Part shown: positions 42,689 to 50,961 of the stretch, one piece after another | Position numbering within the stretch: the stretch's first letter is position 1 | How the letters are laid out: each line of letters begins with the position of its first letter | Assembly (NCBI RefSeq): GCF_013364195.1 | Contig: NZ_CP054918.1 | Coordinates: 4,825,001-4,889,000, forward strand | Direction: 5' to 3' | Length of the DNA: 64,000 nucleotides | DNA from: Streptomyces sp. NA04227 | GTDB lineage: Bacteria; Actinomycetota; Actinomycetes; Streptomycetales; Streptomycetaceae | Translations under genes and position numbers: made by a program | Notes under the pieces: generated by a model | The model's input: only the letters and a program-made list of their open reading frames with translations | Database searches by the model: none | Told to the model about the DNA's origin: nothing

Positions 42689-43183
42689 TCAGGCCTCGTC
42701 CTCGGAGCGCCGGCCGTCCGACTCGCGAGGGCCGTTCGACTCGTGGGGGCCGTCCGACTCGCGGCGCTTCAGCTCCTCCTCGCGGCGGCGCAGGTCGGCC
42801 TCCCAGTCCTTGAGCTGAGCCTCGTCCCGCTTCTCGTCGGCGGCATCGTCCTTCGCGGCGTCGTCCTTCGCGGCGTCAGCCTTCGCGCCTTCGGCGCCCC
42901 CTGTGCCCAGGCCCTTCAGGAACTCGGGGTTGTCGTCCGGCGCGACCCAGCCACCACCGCCGGAACGCCGCCCCGGCTGCCCGCCGCCTCCGGCCGGAGC
43001 GCGCTTCTTGCCCGCCACCAGCCAGGCGACCGGGCCGATCAGCACTTCGCCGAAGAGGAGCACGATGATGACCCACACCACTTTCGGCATATGCCTGACC
43101 TCGTTCTCCGGGGTGTTCAGGCAGTCGATGAAGGCATAGATCCACAGGGCCAGGACCAGCAGGAACGGCAGATACCTGAGCAT
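42689..43183 (-). CDS. PLDc_N domain membrane protein
   Basis: A 164-residue protein starting with the PLDc_N (phospholipase D nuclease N-terminal) two-helix membrane module (LVLALWIYAFIDC and VVWVIIVLLFGEVLIGP). A charged Ala/Lys/Asp/Glu/Arg coiled-coil-like C-terminus follows, with short KDDAA repeats. There is no phosphodiesterase domain, as in most such Streptomyces proteins. The ATG at 43183 is preceded by a GGAG site 12 nt away. It is divergent from the UbiD-like gene and, from memory, is syntenic in other streptomycetes. Confidence 0.8.
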   Translation of the reverse strand: MLRYLPFLLVLALWIYAFIDCLNTPENEVRHMPKVVWVIIVLLFGEVLIGPVAWLVAGKKRAPAGGGGQPGRRSGGGGWVAPDDNPEFLKGLGTGGAEGAKADAAKDDAAKDDAADEKRDEAQLKDWEADLRRREEELKRRESDGPHESNGPRESDGRRSEDEA

Positions 43184-43271
43184 GGTGGCGCTTCTCCAGT
43201 AAAGAGACGGAGCGTCCGGGCCGGGGCCCCGGTGACGGGGCCAGGGTAGCGGGTGCCGGATACTGGGCCGC

Positions 43272-44723
43272 ATGGCTTATGACGATCTTCGCTCGCTGCT
43301 CAGGGCCCTGGAACGCGAGGGCGACCTCAAGCGCATCAAGGCCGAGGTGGATCCGTATCTCGAGGTCGGGGAGATCGTCGACCGGGTGCAGAAGTCCGGC
43401 GGCCCGGCGCTGCTCTTCGAAAACGTCAAGGGCTCGGCGATGCCGCTGGCGATGAACGTCTTCGGTACCGACCGGCGGATGCTGAAATCGCTCGGCCTGA
43501 AGTCGTACGAGGAGATCGCGGAGAAGATCGGCGGGCTGCTCAAGCCCGAACTCCCGCAGGGCTTCGTCGGCGTACGGGAGGCCTTCGGCAAGCTCGGCAC
43601 CATGGCGCACGTACCGCCGAAGAAGGTCAAGGACGCACCCGTGCACGAGGTGGTGCTGCGCGGCGACCAGGTTGACCTGGACCGGCTGCCCGCGCTGTTC
43701 ACCTGGCCCCAGGACGGCGGCTCCTTCTTCAACCTCGGGCTCACCCACACCAAGGACCCCGACAGCGGTATCCGCAACCTCGGTCTGTACCGGCTCCAGC
43801 GCCACGACAAGCGCACCATCGGTATGCACTGGCAGATCCACAAGGACAGCCGCAACCACTATCAGGTGGCGGCCCGGCGCGGCGAGAAGCTGCCCGTCGC
43901 GATCGCCTTCGGCTGCCCGCCCGCGGTGACGTACGCGGCGACCGCGCCGCTGCCCGGCGACATCGACGAGTACCTCTTCGCCGGGTTCCTCCAGGGCAAG
44001 CGGATCGAGATGGTCGACTGCAAGACGGTCCCGCTCCAGGTCCCGGCCCAGGCCGAAGTGGTCATCGAGGGCTGGCTGGAGCCCGGCGAGATGCTGCCCG
44101 AGGGGCCGTTCGGCGACCACACCGGCTTCTACACGCCGCAGGAGCCCTTCCCCGCGCTGCGCATCGACTGTCTGACCATGCGCGAGCGCCCGCTGCTCCA
44201 GTCGACGGTGGTGGGACGGCCGCCGATGGAGGACGGGCCGCTCGGCCGCGCCACGGAACGCTTCTTCCTGCCGCTGCTCAAGATCATCGTGCCGGACATC
44301 GTGGACTACCACCTGCCGGAGGCGGGCGGCTTCCACAACTGCGCGATCATCTCGATCGACAAGAAGTACCCCAAGCACGCGCAGAAGGTGATGCACGCCA
44401 TCTGGGGCGCGCACATGATGTCGCTGACGAAGCTGATCGTGGTCGTCGACTCCGACTGCGATGTGCACGACCTGCACGAGGTCGCCTGGCGGGCCCTCGG
44501 CAACACCGACTACGCACGCGACCTCAGCATCGTCGAGGGCCCGGTGGACCACCTGGACCACGCCTCGTACCAGCAGTTCTGGGGCGGCAAGGCCGGGATC
44601 GACGCCACCGCGAAGTGGCCCGAGGAGGGCTACACCCGCGACGGCGGCTGGCCCGACATGGTGCTCTCCGACCCCGAGACGGCGGCGACGGTGGACCGCC
44701 GGTGGAAGGAGTACGGGCTGTGA
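43272..44723 (+). CDS. ubiD: UbiD-family menaquinone-pathway decarboxylase
   Basis: A 483-residue prenylated-FMN-dependent decarboxylase. The UbiD signatures include GMHWQIHKDSRNHY, EVVIEGWLEPGEMLPEGPFGDHTGFY and the active-site Glu-Arg region. It should decarboxylate a late futalosine-pathway intermediate (prenylated 6-carboxy-naphthol) to make the menaquinone ring. Its GTGA overlap with mqnP couples it to the prenyltransferase, and ubiX downstream supplies the cofactor. The gene is full length, ATG at 43272. Confidence 0.93.
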   Translation: MAYDDLRSLLRALEREGDLKRIKAEVDPYLEVGEIVDRVQKSGGPALLFENVKGSAMPLAMNVFGTDRRMLKSLGLKSYEEIAEKIGGLLKPELPQGFVGVREAFGKLGTMAHVPPKKVKDAPVHEVVLRGDQVDLDRLPALFTWPQDGGSFFNLGLTHTKDPDSGIRNLGLYRLQRHDKRTIGMHWQIHKDSRNHYQVAARRGEKLPVAIAFGCPPAVTYAATAPLPGDIDEYLFAGFLQGKRIEMVDCKTVPLQVPAQAEVVIEGWLEPGEMLPEGPFGDHTGFYTPQEPFPALRIDCLTMRERPLLQSTVVGRPPMEDGPLGRATERFFLPLLKIIVPDIVDYHLPEAGGFHNCAIISIDKKYPKHAQKVMHAIWGAHMMSLTKLIVVVDSDCDVHDLHEVAWRALGNTDYARDLSIVEGPVDHLDHASYQQFWGGKAGIDATAKWPEEGYTRDGGWPDMVLSDPETAATVDRRWKEYGL

Positions 44724-45640
44724 GCACGGCCGAGGACGTCCTTGGCGGACCGGGCGAGGCCCCGGCGGACGGCAAGGTGAAGGCCTTCCTGCGCCTGGTC
44801 ATGATCGAGCACTCGGTCTTCGCGCTGCCCTTCGCGTACATCGCCGCGCTGACCGCGATGTACGAGACGGACGAGAGTGTGCACTGGGGCGAACTGCTCC
44901 TGGTCACGGTCGCGATGGTCGGCCTGCGCACCTTCGCGATGGCCTGCAACCGCATCATCGACCGCGAGATCGACGCCCGTAACCCGCGCACCGCCTCGCG
45001 CGAACTGGTCACCGGCGCCGTCTCGGTCCGCTCCGCCTGGACCGGCGCACTGATCGCGCTGGTCGTCTTCCTCGGCGCCGCCGCCCTGCTCAACCCGCTG
45101 TGCCTGGCGCTCGCGCCGGTCGCCGTGGTGCCGATGGTGGTCTATCCGTACGGGAAACGGTTCACCCACTACCCGCACGCGATCCTCGGCCTCGCCCAGG
45201 CGATGGGCCCGATCGGCGCCTGGCTCGCGGTCACCGGCGAGTGGAACTGGGACGCCGTCCTGCTCGGCCTCGCCGTCGGCATCTGGATCGGCGGCTTCGA
45301 CCTGATCTTCGCCTGCCAGGACGTACAGGCCGACCGCGCCCACGGCGTGAAGTCGGTACCGGCCCGCTTCGGCATCGCGGGCGCCCTCTACGGCGCCCGC
45401 GGCAGCCATGTCGTCACCATGGGCCTGTTCGTCTGGTACGCCCTGTCCACCGGCGTCGGCCCCTTCTTCTGGGTCGGCCTGCTGATCGTGGCGGCGGCGT
45501 TCCTCTACGAGCACTCGATCGTGCGGCCCGATGACCTGTCCCGGCTGAACCGGGCGTTCTTCACGGTCAACGGGTTCATTGGGATTGCCCTGTTCGTGTG
45601 TGCGTTGCTTGATCTGCTCGTGCGGGGACTGACGGTCTGA
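44720..45640 (+). CDS. mqnP: UbiA-family prenyltransferase MqnP
   Basis: A 306-residue membrane prenyltransferase with about eight helices. The first Asp-rich motif NRIIDREIDARN is intact, and the second Asp-rich segment reads DVQADRAHG. It joins the polyprenyl chain to the futalosine-pathway naphthoate intermediate in menaquinone synthesis. The GTG start overlaps the UbiD-like gene by 4 nt. Streptomyces uses the futalosine route, and mqnE and mqnA occur in this window, which supports the assignment. Confidence 0.92.
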   Translation: MSTAEDVLGGPGEAPADGKVKAFLRLVMIEHSVFALPFAYIAALTAMYETDESVHWGELLLVTVAMVGLRTFAMACNRIIDREIDARNPRTASRELVTGAVSVRSAWTGALIALVVFLGAAALLNPLCLALAPVAVVPMVVYPYGKRFTHYPHAILGLAQAMGPIGAWLAVTGEWNWDAVLLGLAVGIWIGGFDLIFACQDVQADRAHGVKSVPARFGIAGALYGARGSHVVTMGLFVWYALSTGVGPFFWVGLLIVAAAFLYEHSIVRPDDLSRLNRAFFTVNGFIGIALFVCALLDLLVRGLTV

Positions 45641-45727
45641 CGTGGCGCCGACGGCCTGAGGCGGAGCCGACCGGGCGAGTACGGGGCGGTCGGCCTGCCG
45701 CGGGACCGCGACCGTCCGCCCCACCCC

Positions 45728-46612
45728 TCACGGCTTGTAAACCTCCCCCGGCTCCGCCCGCCCCGGCGCGAGCAGTTCCGGCACCGTCACGAACGTATAG
45801 CCGTCCTTCTTCAGGGCCTTGATGATGCCGGGGACCGCGGGGACGGTGCCGTCGTAGAGGTCGTGGAGCAGGATGATGCCGTCGCGGCCGGCCTGGTCGA
45901 GGGTGCGCTTGGTGATCAGGGCCGAGTCGGTGGTCTTGTAGTCCTTGGCCGTGGTGCTCCACAGGATCTGGGCGAGGCCGAGGTCCTTGCTGACCTTGCC
46001 GACCTCGTCGTCGGTGCGGCCCTGGGGCGGGCGCATCAGGGTGGGGCGCTTGCCGGTGAGGCGGTAGACGGCGTCCTGGAGGCGGCCGAGTTCCTCGCGG
46101 ATGGTGCCCTTGTCCTCGTCGGTGAGGATCTTGTGGGTCCAGGTGTGGTTGGCGAGTTCGTGGCCCTCGGCGTCCATCTGGCGCACCAGATGCGGGTACT
46201 TGTCCACGTGCCGCCTGCCGAGCAGGAAGAACGTCGCGTGGACCTGCTCCTTCTTGAGGATCTTCAGCAGGCGCGGGGTGTGCTCGCTGGGGCCCGCGTC
46301 GAAGGTCAGGGCGATGCACTTGGCCTTGCGGCAGTCGACCGGACTTCCCTTGTCGCCAAGGCCCTTGCCGTGGGCGCCCGGGCCGTCGCCGGTGTCCGGA
46401 TTCGCGACGGGGTGCGCCCTGGCCTCACTCGGAGAAGTGGTCTCCATGGTGGAGCAGCCGGTCAGTGCGAGGGCTGCCGCGGAGGCGAGGGCGACGACGG
46501 CGCCCGCCCGTAGTGCGCCACGCAGGGTGCGTGTGGTGTGGGTGGTGCGCAATGCGGTGCGTTTGTGGCCTATTTCGCCGTCTGTTGTGCCACGTTTGAT
46601 CGAATCGGACAT
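45728..46612 (-). CDS. polysaccharide deacetylase family lipoprotein
   Basis: A 294-residue lipoprotein with an Arg-rich n-region, hydrophobic stretch and lipobox LTGC (Cys53). The NodB domain starts near residue 98. Motif 1 reads TFDAGPS (103-109), so the catalytic-base Asp is kept but the second, metal-ligand Asp is Ala. Motif 2 is NHTWTH (H156, H160) and motif 3 RPPQG. Such proteins remove acetyl groups from peptidoglycan or other glycans outside the cell. The Ala substitution occurs in a subset of actinobacterial members and may lower metal binding. The gene is between mqnP and ubiX on the opposite strand, so it interrupts the menaquinone block. Confidence 0.85.
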   Translation of the reverse strand: MSDSIKRGTTDGEIGHKRTALRTTHTTRTLRGALRAGAVVALASAAALALTGCSTMETTSPSEARAHPVANPDTGDGPGAHGKGLGDKGSPVDCRKAKCIALTFDAGPSEHTPRLLKILKKEQVHATFFLLGRRHVDKYPHLVRQMDAEGHELANHTWTHKILTDEDKGTIREELGRLQDAVYRLTGKRPTLMRPPQGRTDDEVGKVSKDLGLAQILWSTTAKDYKTTDSALITKRTLDQAGRDGIILLHDLYDGTVPAVPGIIKALKKDGYTFVTVPELLAPGRAEPGEVYKP

Positions 46613-46757
46613 GATCGCATTTATATCTGCGGGCCATCGTTGTCATCGCGGCGGGGTCACCCGGGGCAACCCGCGGGGGAGCGGCGGCATATGACAGTGG
46701 CGCCACCGTCGGGGGGAGTCCCGTCCACAGGCCAGGCAGGCGGATAGGCTCACGGGC

Positions 46758-47441
46758 GTGAACCCAGGACAGAACCAGCGTCGGCCTTGGATCGTGGGGG
46801 TGTCCGGCGCCTCAGGTACCCCGTACGCCGCGTCCGTACTGCGTGCCCTGCTCGCCGCCGGGGAGAGCGTGGACCTGGTCGTCTCCCGGGCCTCGCGGCT
46901 GACCCTGCTCGACGAGACCGGGATCTCCTTCCGCGACCTGCACTGGCGGCACGATCTCGCCGAGTGGCTGGCGCGCGGGGCGGACGGCAAGCCCGGGACC
47001 TTCCGTACGGAGATCGGCGAGAGCGGCGACATCCGGTACTGGGGCGCGGGTGACCTCGCGGCGGGCCCGAGTTCGGGCTCGTACCCGACGAAGGGGATGC
47101 TGATCGTTCCGGCGTCCACGGACTGCGTGGCCGGGGTGGCGCTCGGGCTGTCGAAGGATCTGCTGCAGCGCGCGGCCGGAGTGACCCTCAAGGAGGGCCG
47201 CTGTCTGGTGGTGGCCGTACGCGAGACCCCGCTGAACGGGCAGACGCTGCGGCACATGGTCACGCTCGACGAGGCGGGAGCGATCGTGCTGCCCGCCTCG
47301 CCGGCGTTCTACGCGGGCGCGAGTCACATCCAGGACCTGGTGGACTTCGTCGCCGGGCGGGTGCTCGACGCGGCAGGGGTGCCGCACGAGTTGTACCGCC
47401 GCTGGGAGGGAGAGCTCTCGCATGGCACGCGGGAGAGTTGA
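46758..47441 (+). CDS. ubiX: UbiX-type flavin prenyltransferase
   Basis: A 227-residue flavoprotein-fold enzyme that prenylates FMN with dimethylallyl phosphate to make the cofactor of UbiD. The N-terminal GVSGASGTPYA phosphate loop, the TDCVAGVALGLSKDLLQRAAGV helix and VRETPLN signature are present. The GTG at 46758 is used. Downstream a basic microprotein is encoded on the opposite strand. The pairing with the UbiD-like gene in this block supports a menaquinone role. A small insertion around residues 70-95 (ADGKPGTFRTEIGESG) is longer than in E. coli UbiX. Confidence 0.93.
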   Translation: MNPGQNQRRPWIVGVSGASGTPYAASVLRALLAAGESVDLVVSRASRLTLLDETGISFRDLHWRHDLAEWLARGADGKPGTFRTEIGESGDIRYWGAGDLAAGPSSGSYPTKGMLIVPASTDCVAGVALGLSKDLLQRAAGVTLKEGRCLVVAVRETPLNGQTLRHMVTLDEAGAIVLPASPAFYAGASHIQDLVDFVAGRVLDAAGVPHELYRRWEGELSHGTRES

Positions 47442-47534
47442 CCGCGGCCCGGCGCGAGGGCGCCGGGCGGAACCGGTGTCCGTGCCGGTTCCCGCTGGTG
47501 GTGCGGTGCCAGGGAGGCGGCGATCCGCCTCACG

Positions 47535-47557
47535 GGGTCCGGCCGGTGGCCGGACCC
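47535..47557. terminator. perfect hairpin after ubiX and the microprotein gene
   Basis: GGGTCCGGCC (47535-47544) pairs with GGCCGGACCC (47548-47557) over a 3-nt loop. It lies 7 bp beyond the microprotein stop and about 95 bp after ubiX. A second, weaker stem GAACCGG/CCGGTTC (47470-47491) lies nearer ubiX. It is a probable bidirectional terminator. Confidence 0.8.
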
Positions 47558-47563
47558 GGGCGC

Positions 47564-47695
47564 TCAGCGCTTCTTGGCGGTGCGCTTGCGGCCGAGGGCG
47601 GCGCGGCGCGGGGAGGCGGACTGATGAACACGCGAGCGGTTGGCAGCGTCCTGCAGCTCGCGCATGCGGGCGTACGCCATCTCGATCGTGTACAC
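47564..47695 (-). CDS. 43-residue basic microprotein
   Basis: A short reading frame with a GTG start at 47695, an AGGAG site 11 nt before it, and a terminator just past its stop. The product begins MYTIEMAYARMRELQDAANR and ends in a Lys/Arg-rich tail (LGRKRTAKKR), so it is helical and then strongly basic; it could bind RNA, DNA or an acidic partner. Codon use is GC-rich like its neighbours. A similar tiny gene beside the lrp gene recurs, from memory, in other streptomycetes. It is divergent from the Lrp gene, so it shares the Lrp promoter region and may be regulated by it. Confidence 0.72.
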   Translation of the reverse strand: MYTIEMAYARMRELQDAANRSRVHQSASPRRAALGRKRTAKKR

Positions 47696-47739
47696 GGGGT
47701 GACTCACTCCTGAATGATCGTCTGTGACCGATTGAAGAT

Positions 47740-47793
47740 TTCGCCGGTGGATCGGCCAGATCGGCGAAGATTCACAGGGCTTCAGTCCCTGTG
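47740..47793. promoter_or_regulatory. inverted repeats between the microprotein and Lrp genes
   Basis: Two inverted repeats lie in the 156-bp divergent gap: TTCGCCG (47740-47746) with CGGCGAA (47762-47768), and CACAGGG (47773-47779) with CCCTGTG (47787-47793). An AT-rich stretch TTAGATTCTACACT follows and looks like a -10 region before the Lrp gene. These are candidate autoregulatory sites for the Lrp protein. Confidence 0.6.
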
Positions 47794-47851
47794 TGCCTTA
47801 GATTCTACACTAAACCTGCGGCGATTGCAGATTATTGAAAGGCAGCGACCC

Positions 47852-48307
47852 ATGGATGCCGTGGACAGGCAGCTCATCCAGGCACTTCGCGAGAACGGCA
47901 GGGCCTCGTACGCGGAACTCGGGCGCCTGGTGGGCCTCTCCGGGCCGAGCGTCACCGACCGCATCAACCGTCTGGAGGCCGCCGGTGTCATCACCGGCTA
48001 CCGGGCCACGGTCGACTCCAAGTCGCTCGGCCTCGGCGTGACCGCCCTGGTCGGTATCTCCCTGTCGGACGCCACCGACCACGAGGACGTCGCCGAGCGC
48101 CTCAAGGACCTCGGCGAGATCGAGGACTGCTGGTTCATCGCGGGCGACGACTCGTACATGCTCAAGGTGCGCGCCGGCGACGTGGACGGACTGGAGAAAA
48201 CGATCCGGCGCTTGTCTGGCACCAAGGGCGTCTCGCGCACCCGCACCACCATCGTGCTCTCCACCAAGTGGGAGAACCGCGTGGGCGAACTGCCCGAGGA
48301 GGAGTGA
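47852..48307 (+). CDS. Lrp/AsnC family transcriptional regulator
   Basis: A 151-residue Lrp-type regulator. The N-terminal winged helix (MDAVDRQLIQALRENGRASY, then GLSGPSVTDRINRLEAAGVI) and a C-terminal RAM (ACT-like) domain for amino-acid binding are complete. The ATG at 47852 was chosen for homology; AAGG lies 9 nt upstream. It is between ubiX and mqnE, which suggests coordination of nutrient status with menaquinone genes, but no direct evidence. The divergent gap holds two inverted repeats. Confidence 0.92.
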   Translation: MDAVDRQLIQALRENGRASYAELGRLVGLSGPSVTDRINRLEAAGVITGYRATVDSKSLGLGVTALVGISLSDATDHEDVAERLKDLGEIEDCWFIAGDDSYMLKVRAGDVDGLEKTIRRLSGTKGVSRTRTTIVLSTKWENRVGELPEEE

Positions 48308-48445
48308 GCCCGGCGCCGGGCCGGGTGGCGGGGCGGCGGAGGGCCGCCGACCGGGGCGTGCGGTGCGGGGGAGTACGGTGACGGGGAAAACGGGCTGGGA
48401 CACGGACCGGGGTACGGACCGGGGCGACTGGGAGGCGGACGGCGC

Positions 48446-49609
48446 ATGGACGCGGGGCTGAAGCGCGAGCTGGAGGAGAAGGTCCGCGGCGGCGAGCGGC
48501 TGACCCGCGAGGACGGCCTCGCGCTGTACGAGTCGGACGACCTCGCCTGGCTCGGCGGCCTCGCCCACGAGGTGCGCACCCGCAAGAACGGTGACGTGGT
48601 CCACTTCAACGTCAACCGTCACCTCAACATGACGAACGTCTGCACCGCCTCCTGCGCGTACTGCTCCTTCCAGCGCAAGCCCGGCGAGAAGGACGCGTAC
48701 ACGATGCGCATCGAGGAGGCGGTCCGCCTCGCCGGGGAGATGCGCGGCGAGAACCTCACCGAGCTGCACATCGTCAACGGCCTGCACCCGAACCTGCCCT
48801 GGCGGTACTACCCGCGCTCGCTCAGCGAACTGAAGAAGGCGCTGCCCGAGGTCTCCCTGAAGGCGTTCACGGCCACCGAGATCCACCACTTCGAGAAGAT
48901 CTCCGGGCTGCCCGCCTCCGAGATCCTCGACGAGCTGATCGAGGCCGGTCTCGAATCGCTCACCGGCGGCGGCGCCGAGATCTTCGACTGGGAGGTCCGC
49001 CAGCACATCGTCGACCACGAGACCCACTGGGAGGACTGGTCGCGCATCCACCGCCTCGCGCACAGCAAGGGCCTCAAGACCCCCTGCACCATGCTCTACG
49101 GGCACATCGAGGAGCCGCGCCACCGCGTGGACCACGTGCTCAGGCTGCGTGAACTCCAGGACGAGACCGGCGGGTTCCAGGTCTTCATCCCGCTGCGCTA
49201 CCAGCACGACTTCGTCGACATGCAGGACGGCAAGGTCCGCAACCGGCTCCAGGCCCGCACCCAGATGGCCACCGGCGCCGAGGCCCTGAAGACCTTCGCC
49301 GTCTCGCGGCTGCTCTTCGACAACGTCCCGCACGTGAAGGTCTTCTGGGTGATGCACGGCGTGCAGACCGCCCAGCTCGCCCTTCAGCACGGCGCCGACG
49401 ACATGGACGGCTCGGTCGTCGAGTACAAGATCACGCACGACGCCGACAACTACGGCACCCCGAACAAGCTCACCCGCGACGACCTGCTCGAACTCATCCG
49501 GGACGCCGGTTTCCGCCCGGTCGAGCGCAATACGCGGTACGAGATCATCCGCGAGTACGAGGGCCCGGACCCGCTGCGCCGCGAGTCGCCGCAGCCGATG
49601 CGGCTTTGA
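48446..49609 (+). CDS. mqnE: aminodeoxyfutalosine synthase MqnE (radical SAM)
   Basis: A 387-residue radical SAM enzyme. The CxxxCxxC iron-sulfur motif is at Cys66, Cys70 and Cys73 (CTASCAYC). Downstream segments ELHIVNGLHPNLPW and FTATEIHHFEKI are typical of the MqnE/MqnC family, with the former closer to MqnE. It adds the radical from SAM to the MqnA product to make aminodeoxyfutalosine. An intrinsic terminator follows immediately. mqnA lies 11 kb away at 60435; mqnB, mqnC and mqnD are not in the window. From memory it corresponds to SCO4494. Confidence 0.93.
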   Translation: MDAGLKRELEEKVRGGERLTREDGLALYESDDLAWLGGLAHEVRTRKNGDVVHFNVNRHLNMTNVCTASCAYCSFQRKPGEKDAYTMRIEEAVRLAGEMRGENLTELHIVNGLHPNLPWRYYPRSLSELKKALPEVSLKAFTATEIHHFEKISGLPASEILDELIEAGLESLTGGGAEIFDWEVRQHIVDHETHWEDWSRIHRLAHSKGLKTPCTMLYGHIEEPRHRVDHVLRLRELQDETGGFQVFIPLRYQHDFVDMQDGKVRNRLQARTQMATGAEALKTFAVSRLLFDNVPHVKVFWVMHGVQTAQLALQHGADDMDGSVVEYKITHDADNYGTPNKLTRDDLLELIRDAGFRPVERNTRYEIIREYEGPDPLRRESPQPMRL

Positions 49610-49637
49610 TGTGACTTTGCTGCGACGTTGACGGCTG

Positions 49638-49662
49638 GGCGCCCTCGCTGGACGGGGGCGCC
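49638..49662 (+). terminator. intrinsic terminator after mqnE
   Basis: GGCGCCC (49638-49644) pairs with GGGCGCC (49656-49662) over an 11-nt loop. A T-rich tract TTCGCGTTTTT follows, giving the classic stem and U-run form. It lies 29 bp after the mqnE stop. Confidence 0.85.
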
Positions 49663-49684
49663 TTCGCGTTTTTGGCTTTCTTCG

Positions 49685-49755
49685 TCTGCCTGCCTGTCCG
49701 TCTGCCCGCCCGTCTGCTTGCCTGCCCGTCTGTTTGCCCGGTCGCCTGCCCGGTC
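49685..49755. repeat. pyrimidine-rich CTGC/CCGTCTG repeats
   Basis: A 70-bp stretch on the plus strand consists largely of degenerate 4-bp units (TGCC, TGTC, CGTC). It follows the mqnE terminator and precedes the acetyltransferase promoter. It encodes nothing supportable. Confidence 0.6.
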
Positions 49756-49797
49756 GTGATGTACGTCGCCTGTAATGCCGCTTGAAGGCTCGCGTGT

Positions 49798-49828
49798 GTA
49801 AGGGTTACTTTTTCTCTATGACCCTTAC
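49798..49828. promoter_or_regulatory. inverted repeat enclosing the acetyltransferase start codon
   Basis: GTAAGGGT (49798-49805) and ACCCTTAC (49821-49828) are perfect 8-bp inverted repeats separated by 15 bp. The start codon (49818-49820) abuts the second arm. As RNA the arms can pair and hide the initiation region; as DNA it is an operator-type palindrome. The nearest AAGGG ribosome-site candidate is in the first arm. Confidence 0.6.
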
Positions 49829-50342
49829 GTTTGTGCTGGATCCGCAGGTCGACCCCGAACTTCACGCAGGTCTGCTCGCGCTCTGGGCGGATGTGACCAA
49901 TGCGGGCGGCGCCGTCGGGTTCGTCCCGCCGGTGGTGCCGGACGACATCCGGCCCGTGATGATCCAGAGCCTGGCCGGGGTGGCCGAGGGGCGCAGCAGG
50001 CTGCTGGTCGGGCGGGACGAGGGCGGTGCGGTGGCCGCGGCCGCTTTCCTCACGTTCAACACGCACCGTCTGATGAAGCACTGGGTCTGGGCGTACACCG
50101 TGATGGTGCACCCGTCCCATCAGGGCAAGGGGTACGGCCGGGATCTGATGGCCGCCGTCGCGGACGTGGCCCGGGGCTTCGAGGGCGTCGGCGCGGTGCG
50201 GCTCACCTGTCGCGGTGGCCTCGGTCTGGAGCGCTTCTACGCGTCCTGCGGGTACAAGGAGGTCGGACGGGTGCCCGGTGCGATCCGGGTCGGCCCGGGC
50301 GACGACCGTGACGACATCACCATGCTGCTTCCGCTGACGTGA
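49818..50342 (+). CDS. GNAT family N-acetyltransferase
   Basis: A 174-residue GNAT protein. The acetyl-CoA loop is in VHPSHQGKGYGRDLMAAV (QGKGYG signature), and a C-terminal GLERFYASCGYKEVGRVPGA segment completes the fold. Substrates of this branch vary (small amines, antibiotics, protein N-termini). The ATG at 49818 was preferred over an upstream ATG at 49782 because homology begins there. The unusual inverted repeat covers this start. Confidence 0.87.
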   Translation: MTLTFVLDPQVDPELHAGLLALWADVTNAGGAVGFVPPVVPDDIRPVMIQSLAGVAEGRSRLLVGRDEGGAVAAAAFLTFNTHRLMKHWVWAYTVMVHPSHQGKGYGRDLMAAVADVARGFEGVGAVRLTCRGGLGLERFYASCGYKEVGRVPGAIRVGPGDDRDDITMLLPLT

Positions 50343-50508
50343 ACGGGGCGTAGGCGGTGAGGTGTTCGCCACCCCGAGTCACCTGCCGCCTCGGACAAAT
50401 GGGGATGAAACCACCCCGTTCCGGGAGCAAAGCCGCCCCGTGTTTCACTGGAGTGATGCCCGGTGCCGCCCTGCCGGGCCCTCCGCAGAATCAGGAGACT
50501 GGACTGAC

Positions 50509-50814
50509 ATGCTCCGCTACACGCTGATGCGTCTCGGGATCTTCGCGGGCTGCTTCCTGGTGGCCTGGGGTCTCGTTGCCGCCGGCATCGCCCCGCGCGG
50601 TCTCGGCGGTTCCAACTACCTGTGGATCCTGCTGCTCGCCCTGGTCGTCTCGGCGCCCATCAGCTTCATCGTCCTGCGGGGCCAGCGCGACCGCGCCTCC
50701 GAGCAGATCGTGCAGCGCGTGGAGCGTGCCAAGGCCGGCTTCGAGGCCAGCCGCACCCAGGAGGACGAGGTCCTGGACGAGGCCGCCGCGCGGGCGCAGG
50801 GCCAGGCGGGCTGA
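50509..50814 (+). CDS. DUF4229-type small membrane protein
   Basis: A 101-residue protein with two membrane helices (LRYTLMRLGIFAGCFLVAWG and YLWILLLALVVSAPISFIVL) and a charged helical C-terminus (RDRASEQIVQRVERAKAGF). This is the DUF4229 pattern, conserved in actinobacteria at the mqn locus. Function not established. The ATG at 50509 has AGGAG about 12 nt upstream. Confidence 0.82.
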   Translation: MLRYTLMRLGIFAGCFLVAWGLVAAGIAPRGLGGSNYLWILLLALVVSAPISFIVLRGQRDRASEQIVQRVERAKAGFEASRTQEDEVLDEAAARAQGQAG

Positions 50815-50961
50815 CCGTCCCGCCCCCGCACTTCTCTTACCCGCACAGCGGGCGGATGCCCAGGAACCCCCGCATTCCTGGCAATTGACGCCACCGTAAC
50901 CACGGGATCCTCACTCGGACGTACCCTTGCACGTGAACACGACGGGGAAGGGAAGAGAGCC

